Below, one piece after another: positions 43,563 through 48,232 of a stretch of 48,232 nucleotides of DNA. Made by a program: the position numbers and the translations under genes. The notes below the pieces were generated by a model that was not told the origin of the DNA, searched no databases, and saw only the letters and a program-made list of their open reading frames with translations. Location: NCBI GenBank assembly GCA_035541255.1, contig DATKNR010000070.1:1-48232 (forward strand). The letters run 5' to 3'. Each line of letters starts with the position of its first letter. The stretch's first letter is position 1. The DNA comes from JOPF136 sp035541255. GTDB taxonomy: Bacteria; Acidobacteriota; Terriglobia; Acidiferrales; UBA7541.

Positions 43563-43591
43563 ACGTTACGCACACCGATGAGCGAAGTCAA
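43563..43591 (-). promoter_or_regulatory. Candidate promoter of the symporter gene, leaderless-type spacing
   Basis: On the minus strand TTGACT (43591-43586; five of six consensus bases), a 17-nt spacer and TAACGT (43568-43563) end 9 nt before the GTG at 43553. The gap is pyrimidine-rich (TCCCCCCTC) and cannot be a ribosome-binding site. Among the leaderless-type cases this has the best -35 box. Confidence 0.48.
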
Positions 43592-43793
43592 ACGCCTGGC
43601 CCTTCTGCCGCACCCGAACCGATATGGAACGCACCGTCCCAGTTCGGTGCCAGCCAGCCCAAACGACCATCGCGGCCACCCGCGTCTCCCGTGCATCCTG
43701 CTGAAAACACTCATCGCCTCTCTATCTCGAATGGAACCTGATTTGCCATGCCACGCGCGGGGTGCTCGCCATCGCGCGTTGTGACGGAAGGAA

Positions 43794-43955
43794 GTGAGAG
43801 GGAAGGGGCTCACTGCTTTCTGCTACAGCTCGCACCTACCTGCCTGTGAGAGGGAAGCTAGGTTGGAAGACCCCAGGATTCGGTTTGAGAGAACCGAGTC
43901 GGCCACCGGGCACCCCATCGGGGGCTCCTGTGCCCAAGCAGGAGCCCCATGTTTT
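43794..43955 (+). ncRNA. Hairpin-rich non-coding region, possible structured RNA
   Basis: The 433-bp gap 43554-43986 has no convincing gene. Its right half is highly structured. GTGAGAGGGAAG occurs twice (43794-43805 and 43846-43857), and the first copy can pair with CTCAC at 43809-43813. TCGGTT and AACCGA form a hairpin near 43880-43897. GGGGCTCCTG (43921-43930) and CAGGAGCCCC (43939-43948) form a perfect 10-bp stem, followed by ATGTTTTC. GGGCAC (43908-43913) pairs with GTGCCC (43930-43935), which excludes that stem. This could be a small RNA ending in a terminator, or a leader-like switch. Strand and identity are inference. Confidence 0.35.
43921..43955 (+). terminator. Strong hairpin with short T-tract
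   Basis: A perfect 10-bp GC-rich stem (43921-43930 / 43939-43948) with an 8-nt loop is followed by ATGTTTT. In the plus direction it resembles an intrinsic terminator with a short U-tract. In the minus direction it lies 39 bp after the small HMA-like gene and could end the copper operon, but without a T-tract. Confidence 0.4.
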
Positions 43956-43986
43956 CGGGCTCCCTTGCCTCCACCTGCGCCATGGC

Positions 43987-44220
43987 TTACGCCGGCGGGG
44001 TTGCCACTCGCTGTTTGATGGGAATTTTCTCGCTTCGTAGCACGTGTTCCACTTGCGTCTCACGCAGCCGCGAAGCGTCGTACTCGAAGCGAAGATGCAG
44101 TTTGGCCTCGTCCACGTGAAATCGCCGCAACCCGTAGGTATTGGCGAACTCCCCCAGGCGCCGCAATTGATCCATACTCAACGGAGCGGCGAGTTCATAG
44201 GTGACATCCACGAGCGTCAT
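43987..44220 (-). CDS. Small HMA-like (ferredoxin-fold) protein without CxxC
   Basis: A 77-residue protein whose layout resembles a heavy-metal-associated domain. It has a first strand (TLVDVTYELAAPLS), a helix (MDQLRRLGEFANTYGL), strands (LRRFHVDEAKLHLRFEYDAS) ending in the YDxxxxxxxxI-type element, a second helix (TQVEHVLRSEK), and a final short strand (IPIKQRV). The metal-binding CxxC is absent and the protein has no Cys at all. It starts 36 bp after the copper-ATPase gene on the same strand, so the two are probably co-transcribed. It may be a regulatory or docking relative of copper chaperones. The fold call is my reading, not a database match. Confidence 0.6.
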   Translation of the reverse strand: MTLVDVTYELAAPLSMDQLRRLGEFANTYGLRRFHVDEAKLHLRFEYDASRLRETQVEHVLRSEKIPIKQRVATPPA

Positions 44221-44256
44221 GTCCGGAAGGGTATCACAACAGCGCCGCGCATCGCG

Positions 44257-46860
44257 CTACTCCAGCGCCACATGTCTCAGCCGCAGCGCGTTCCAAACCA
44301 CGGAGACGGAGCTGAAGCTCATCGCCGCCGCCGCGATCATTGGACTCAGCAGCAATCCGAAGAAGGGATAGAGAACTCCGGCCGCGATCGGCACGCCGAT
44401 CGAGTTGTACAGGAACGCGAAGAACAGGTTCTGACGGATGTTCTGCATCGCGGCGCGGCTCAGCAGCCGCGCTCTCACAATTCCCCGCAGGTCGCCGCGC
44501 ACCAGGGTGATGCCCGCGCTCTCGATGGCTACATCCGTTCCCGTCCCCATCGCCACGCCCACCTGCGCCTGCGCCAGCGCCGGAGCGTCGTTTACGCCGT
44601 CGCCCGCCATTGCCACCACCCGTCCCTGCGACTGCAGCTGCTTCACCGCACCCGCCTTCGCGTCGGGCAGCACCTCGGCAATCACTTGATCGATCCCCAG
44701 CCGCGCGGCCACTGCCTGCGCCGTGCTCCGGCTGTCTCCTGTCAGCATCACGATGCTCATCCCGTCCTCGTGCAATGTCCGGATCGCAGCCGCGGCGGAT
44801 TCTTTGATCGGGTCGGCCACTCCCAGCAGCCCCGCGAGTTTTGCGTCCACCACAACGAACATCACCGTCTGCCCGTCTGCGCGCAGCGATTCCGCTCGTT
44901 CCGCCAGTGGCCTCGCGTCCACGCGCATCTCTTCAAGCAATTCCCGGTTCCCCAGCGCCACCGCACGCTCTCCCACGCGCCCTCGCACTCCCTTCCCGGT
45001 CAGCGATTCGAATCCGTCCGCCGTATCGAGTGCCACTCCGCGCTCCTGCGCTCCCGCCGTTATCGCTCCCGCCAGCGGATGCTCGCTCCCGCGCTCCAGG
45101 CCCGCCGCCAGCCGCAGGAGTTCACTCGCCTCCCAGCCCCCCGCAGGCTCTACTGTCACAAGCTTCGGCTTGCCTTCGGTCAACGTCCCCGTCTTGTCCA
45201 CCACCAGCGTGTCCACGGCGCGCATCTGTTCGATGGCTTCGGCATTCTTGAATAGCACCCCGAGCGTCGCGCCTCGTCCCGTGGCCACCAGGATGGACAT
45301 CGGCGTCGCCAACCCCAGCGCGCACGGACACGCAATAATCAGCACCGCCACCGCATTCACCAGTGCATGCCCCAGACGCGGCTCCGGCCCATACGCCAGC
45401 CAGGCTAGAAATGTCACCACCGCCACCGAAATCACCGCCGGGACAAAATATCCTGCCACGCGGTCCGCCAGCCTCTGCACCGGCGCGCGGCTCCTCTGCG
45501 CCTCGCTCACCATCCGCACAATCTGGGCCAGCAGCATTTCCTGACCCACTCGCACAGCGCGCATCAGCAATCCGCCCGTGCCATTCAGCGTGGCCCCGGT
45601 CACCCGGCTCCCGGCCACCTTCTCCACTGGTATCGGCTCTCCCGTCAGCATCGATTCGTCCACGCTGCTCCGGCCTTCCAGCACCACGCCATCCACCGGC
45701 ACGCGCTCCCCGGGACGCACACGCAACCGGTCGCCCGGCATCACCTGATCGAGCGGCACGTCCCGCTCCGTGCCGTCCGCCTCCACCCGCCGCGCCGTTT
45801 TCGGCGCCAGCCCCAGCAATGCACGGATGGCCGCGCCCGTCCGGCTCCGCGCCCGCAGCTCCAGCATCTGCCCAAGCAGCACCAGTGTCGTAATCACGGC
45901 GGCCGCTTCGAAGTACACCGGCACTCCGCCCGCCGCGTCCCGCAGCGATGCGGGAAACGCGCCGGGGAATAGCGCGGCTGCCAGGCTGTACAGATACGCC
46001 ACGCTCACGCCCAGCCCGATCAGCGTGAACATGTTGAGGCTGCGGTTCACCAGCGATTGCCAACCCCGCACAAAGAACGGCCATCCCGCCCACATCACCA
46101 CCGGCGTCGCCAGCACGCACTCAAACCACACCCAGAATCGTTCCGGCGCCCACGCCGCCAGCGGATTCCCTTCCATCGTTTTGGACATCGCGGATACCAG
46201 CACGGGAATCGTCAACGCCAGTGAAATCCAGAACCGCCGCGTCATGTCGGCCAGTTCCGCATTTTTCTCCGGCACTTCCTTTCCTGCCCGCGCTTCGAGC
46301 GCCATTCCACACATGGGACACGAACCCGGCGTTTCTCGCACCACCTGCGGATGCATCGGACAGAAATATTCCGTTTGCGACTGCGGCATCGTGGGCGCCA
46401 GCGGTTCCAGCGCCATGCCGCACTTGGGGCAGGGCACGTCCCTCGATTCGCGCACTTCCGGATGCATCGGACAGATGTACGCCGCGCCGCCACCAGAGGA
46501 CGGCTCGTGCGAGCCGCGCGCCCCATGCGCATCTCGCGTGGCAGCAGCAGCGAGGCCCACCACCGTCGGGCCCTGCGCTCGCGGCACATTCCCGCCCGCC
46601 GGCGCAATTCCCATCAGCCCGCCACCGGCGGGTGGCGTTCCCTTCTCCGAGAGATACGCGCCCGGATTGGCTTTGAATTTCTCCAGGCAGTGTCCGCAGC
46701 AGAAATAGTATGTCTGCCCGTTGTGCTGCGTCGTCCCGCCATTCTTCTCCGCGCTCACCTTCATCCCGCATACGGGATCGACAAACACCCTGGCCTTTCC
46801 GTCCGCCTGCTGTCCGGCGGCCGTCTGGTTTCCCGGTTGATGATGCGTGTCGTGCGCCAT
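44257..46860 (-). CDS. copA: Copper-translocating P-type ATPase (P1B) with N-terminal YHS and metal-binding ribbons
   Basis: An inner-membrane heavy-metal efflux pump of 867 residues. The N terminus is His-rich, then has a YHS domain (DPVCGMKVSAEKNG with TYYFCCGHCLEKF, about 29-70). Two metal-binding ribbons follow (YICPMHPEVRESRDVPCPKC and YFCPMHPQVVRETPGSCPMC), with no classic CxxC HMA domain. The pump core has SVDESMLTGEP (actuator), IIACPCALGLATPM with the CPC transport site, VDKTGTLTEGKPK with the phosphorylated Asp, SEHPL (nucleotide site), MLTGDSRSTAQAVA and AMAGDGVNDAPALA. CPC points to Cu(I) or Ag(I). TAGAAT lies 9 nt before the ATG. No CopZ-like chaperone with CxxC is seen, only the small protein downstream. 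Confidence 0.95.
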   Translation of the reverse strand: MAHDTHHQPGNQTAAGQQADGKARVFVDPVCGMKVSAEKNGGTTQHNGQTYYFCCGHCLEKFKANPGAYLSEKGTPPAGGGLMGIAPAGGNVPRAQGPTVVGLAAAATRDAHGARGSHEPSSGGGAAYICPMHPEVRESRDVPCPKCGMALEPLAPTMPQSQTEYFCPMHPQVVRETPGSCPMCGMALEARAGKEVPEKNAELADMTRRFWISLALTIPVLVSAMSKTMEGNPLAAWAPERFWVWFECVLATPVVMWAGWPFFVRGWQSLVNRSLNMFTLIGLGVSVAYLYSLAAALFPGAFPASLRDAAGGVPVYFEAAAVITTLVLLGQMLELRARSRTGAAIRALLGLAPKTARRVEADGTERDVPLDQVMPGDRLRVRPGERVPVDGVVLEGRSSVDESMLTGEPIPVEKVAGSRVTGATLNGTGGLLMRAVRVGQEMLLAQIVRMVSEAQRSRAPVQRLADRVAGYFVPAVISVAVVTFLAWLAYGPEPRLGHALVNAVAVLIIACPCALGLATPMSILVATGRGATLGVLFKNAEAIEQMRAVDTLVVDKTGTLTEGKPKLVTVEPAGGWEASELLRLAAGLERGSEHPLAGAITAGAQERGVALDTADGFESLTGKGVRGRVGERAVALGNRELLEEMRVDARPLAERAESLRADGQTVMFVVVDAKLAGLLGVADPIKESAAAAIRTLHEDGMSIVMLTGDSRSTAQAVAARLGIDQVIAEVLPDAKAGAVKQLQSQGRVVAMAGDGVNDAPALAQAQVGVAMGTGTDVAIESAGITLVRGDLRGIVRARLLSRAAMQNIRQNLFFAFLYNSIGVPIAAGVLYPFFGLLLSPMIAAAAMSFSSVSVVWNALRLRHVALE

Positions 46861-46869
46861 TTCTTTTAG

Positions 46870-46875
46870 ATTCTA
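46870..46875 (-). promoter_or_regulatory. Candidate -10 element (TAGAAT) 9 nt before the copper ATPase
   Basis: On the minus strand TAGAAT ends 9 nt before the ATG at 46860, with CTAAAAGAA between. AAAAGAA could act as a poor ribosome-binding site, but the spacing predicts a start at or near the ATG. I see no CueR-type dyad between -35 and -10. Confidence 0.4.
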
Positions 46876-46970
46876 CGAGCCTTCGCGCGATTCCGCCGAA
46901 TGACTACGTCCTCACCACGCCCCACGATGTTCCCGGACGGCATGGCTCTTTCCCCTCCCTCTCCACGCAC

Positions 46971-46976
46971 TATAAT
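46971..46976 (+). promoter_or_regulatory. Perfect -10 element (TATAAT) 10 nt before the lipase-maturation-factor gene
   Basis: TATAAT is 10 nt from the ATG at 46987. The gap CCCTCGCGGC lacks a ribosome-binding site. No matching -35 hexamer is visible 16-18 nt upstream. Confidence 0.42.
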
Positions 46977-46986
46977 CCCTCGCGGC

Positions 46987-48232
46987 ATGCTGGAGCGATT
47001 CGAACGCACGGCCGCCTGGCTTTTCGGACCCGGCCCCGCAGACGGCCGCGGAAGACTCTGGGCCCGCTGGGTGTTCCTCCGCGCGCTCGGCGCCATTTAT
47101 TTTTCCGCGTTTTTCTCTCTTCTCTTCCAGGCGCAGGGACTCATCGGTCCGCGCGGCATTCTCCCCGCCGGCGAATTCCTCCACGCTGTCCACCGGCACT
47201 TCGGATCCCTTGGCTACTGGTATGTGCCCACCGTGCTGTGGTGGTCCACTTCCGGCCGCATGCTAAGCGCCCTGTGCTGGATCGGCCTCATCGCCTCCGT
47301 GCTGGTCTTCGTCAACCTATGGCCTCGCGCCTCGCTCGTCCTCTGCTGGCTCGTCTTTCTCTCCTTCATCAGTGGCCTGCAGGATTTCGCCGCCTACCAA
47401 TCCGACGGCATGTTGCTTGAAGCCGGCTTCATCGCCCTCTTCTTCGCTCCTCCTGGCCTGCGTCCCGGTCTCGGCGTCCGCCGTCCTCCCTCGCGCGCCA
47501 GCACGTTTCTCCTGCTCTGGGAATGGTTCCGCATCTATTTCGAATCCGGCCTGGGCAAGGTCGCCTCCGGCGACCCCACTTGGCGCAACCTCAGCGCCAT
47601 GGATCAGTATTATCAGAACGGCCCGCTCCCCACCTGGATCGGCTGGTACGTCCAGCATCTTCCCGAGACCTTCCATCGCTTCACCGCCGGCCTCACGCTG
47701 GTCATCGAACTTGGCCTCGTTCTTCTGCTCTTCTGCCCGCGCCGTTTTCGCATTGCGCTCTTCTTCATCGTCACGCCATTCGAGATCGCCATCATCGCCA
47801 CGGCCAACTACTGCTTCCTGAATTACATCGTTCTATGGCTCGGCATCCTTCTTCTCGACGACCGGTTCATCACTCGCTCCTGGCCCTGGGCCCGCGCCCG
47901 CCGCGATGCCGAGCTGGCAGCAGCCACACCCACCATCGGCTCCTCCACCGCCTGGAGCTGGCCCGGGTGGCCGTCTCTTTTCCGCATCATGCGGCTGTCC
48001 ATTCCCGCGCTCTGCCTCTCCTGGGTCTTCTACGGCACTGTGTTCTGGCTCCTCCCGCCGCTCGAGACGGTCCTGCACCTTCCCTTCTTCGAGCTGCCCA
48101 CAGCGCCCGTCCGCCTCATCCGTCCATTCTCCATCGCCAACCGCTACGGCCTGTTCGCCCGCATGACCTGGGCACGCTATGAAATCGAGTTCGACGGTTC
48201 CGACGACGAAATAAACTGGATTCCCTACCCCT
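46987..48232 (+). CDS. Lipase maturation factor-like multi-pass membrane protein, 3' end cut
   Basis: The frame is open from ATG 46987 to the window edge (415 codons), so the gene is truncated. It encodes a membrane protein with about eight or more hydrophobic helices: FLRALGAIYFSAFFSLLFQA, MLSALCWIGLIASVLVFVNL, AGLTLVIELGLVLLLFCPRR, NYCFLNYIVLWLGILLLDDR. LLLWEWFRIYFESGLGKVAS and GDPTWRNLSAMDQYYQNGPL, followed by PTWIGWYVQHLPETFHRFTA, are characteristic of lipase maturation factor (LMF1-like) proteins. The C-terminal YEIEFDGSDDEINWIPY begins the conserved soluble part of that family. LMF1 helps fold secreted lipases in eukaryotes; the bacterial role is not established. It diverges from copA. 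Confidence 0.85.
   Translation, partial: MLERFERTAAWLFGPGPADGRGRLWARWVFLRALGAIYFSAFFSLLFQAQGLIGPRGILPAGEFLHAVHRHFGSLGYWYVPTVLWWSTSGRMLSALCWIGLIASVLVFVNLWPRASLVLCWLVFLSFISGLQDFAAYQSDGMLLEAGFIALFFAPPGLRPGLGVRRPPSRASTFLLLWEWFRIYFESGLGKVASGDPTWRNLSAMDQYYQNGPLPTWIGWYVQHLPETFHRFTAGLTLVIELGLVLLLFCPRRFRIALFFIVTPFEIAIIATANYCFLNYIVLWLGILLLDDRFITRSWPWARARRDAELAAATPTIGSSTAWSWPGWPSLFRIMRLSIPALCLSWVFYGTVFWLLPPLETVLHLPFFELPTAPVRLIRPFSIANRYGLFARMTWARYEIEFDGSDDEINWIPYP

Noticed and set aside
43794..43955. Cobalamin riboswitch or 6S RNA in the structured gap
   Set aside because: AGGGAAGC looked similar to part of a cobalamin box, but the GCCACTG core is missing. I could not match a 6S central bubble.
43578..44018. 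Short plus-strand open frames in the gap after the symporter
   Set aside because: Pro/Arg/His-rich, no start signals, and they cover hairpins. I treat the region as non-coding.

Overview
The window is a GC-rich, densely coded chromosomal stretch from a Gram-negative bacterium. Acidobacteriota (Terriglobia-like) is my best guess. The basis is a complete LPS inner-core operon with a WaaA-LpxK fusion, a giant secreted SBBP/choice-of-anchor-D protein, a type III pantothenate kinase, and several lineage-style hypothetical proteins. This is inference from gene content; no 16S or marker search was possible. I see no tRNA, rRNA, IS element, prophage or CRISPR.

Layout. 1-2333 (+): end of nadC, birA, coaX (NAD, biotin and CoA cofactor metabolism), facing an AlkA-type DNA glycosylase (-). 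3084-7818 (+): lineage-specific hypothetical, RlmD-type RNA methyltransferase, comEC. 7840-8455: divergent small genes (DUF2007 / hypothetical). 15756-8474 (-): seven-gene LPS core operon waaA-lpxK, waaF, gmhB, rfaE1, rfaE2, waaC and an ICMT-like methyltransferase, in which every junction overlaps. 15859-18976 (+): secreted hypothetical and PcrA helicase. 19186-23058 (+): amino acid permease, S1/P1-nuclease/phospholipase C-like protein, adenosine (or aminodeoxyfutalosine) deaminase, PurS. 24697-23072 (-): YbiT-type ABC-F. 25032-27139 (+): secreted hypothetical, BaiN-type flavoprotein. 27657 (-): SET-domain protein, divergent from glmS (27790), followed by a barrel-less POTRA-repeat protein, LarE and a DUF4097 lipoprotein. 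38492-33093 (-): 1799-residue surface protein. 38821-41675 (+): sigma-54 enhancer-binding protein, tandem palindromes, STAS protein and ECF-like sigma factor. 42056-41715 (-): PilZ. 43553-42174 (-): dicarboxylate/amino-acid symporter. 43554-43986: structured non-coding DNA. 46860-43987 (-): copper P-type ATPase and a small HMA-like protein. 46987 to the end (+): lipase-maturation-factor-like membrane protein.

The most interesting signals are four. (1) A recurrent promoter architecture places TANNNT -10 elements 7-11 nt before start codons of at least eight unrelated transcription units, suggesting frequent leaderless transcripts. (2) The regulator/palindrome/STAS/sigma locus has two tandem 16-bp palindromic sites beginning at the regulator's stop codon, a possible -24/-12 promoter about 110 bp downstream, and a STAS protein whose phospho-serine position is glutamate. 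(3) The WaaA-LpxK fusion heads a fully overlapping operon. (4) A hairpin-rich non-coding region lies next to a copper ATPase and a CxxC-less HMA-like mini-protein. Functions are assigned by family recognition and motif reading only.
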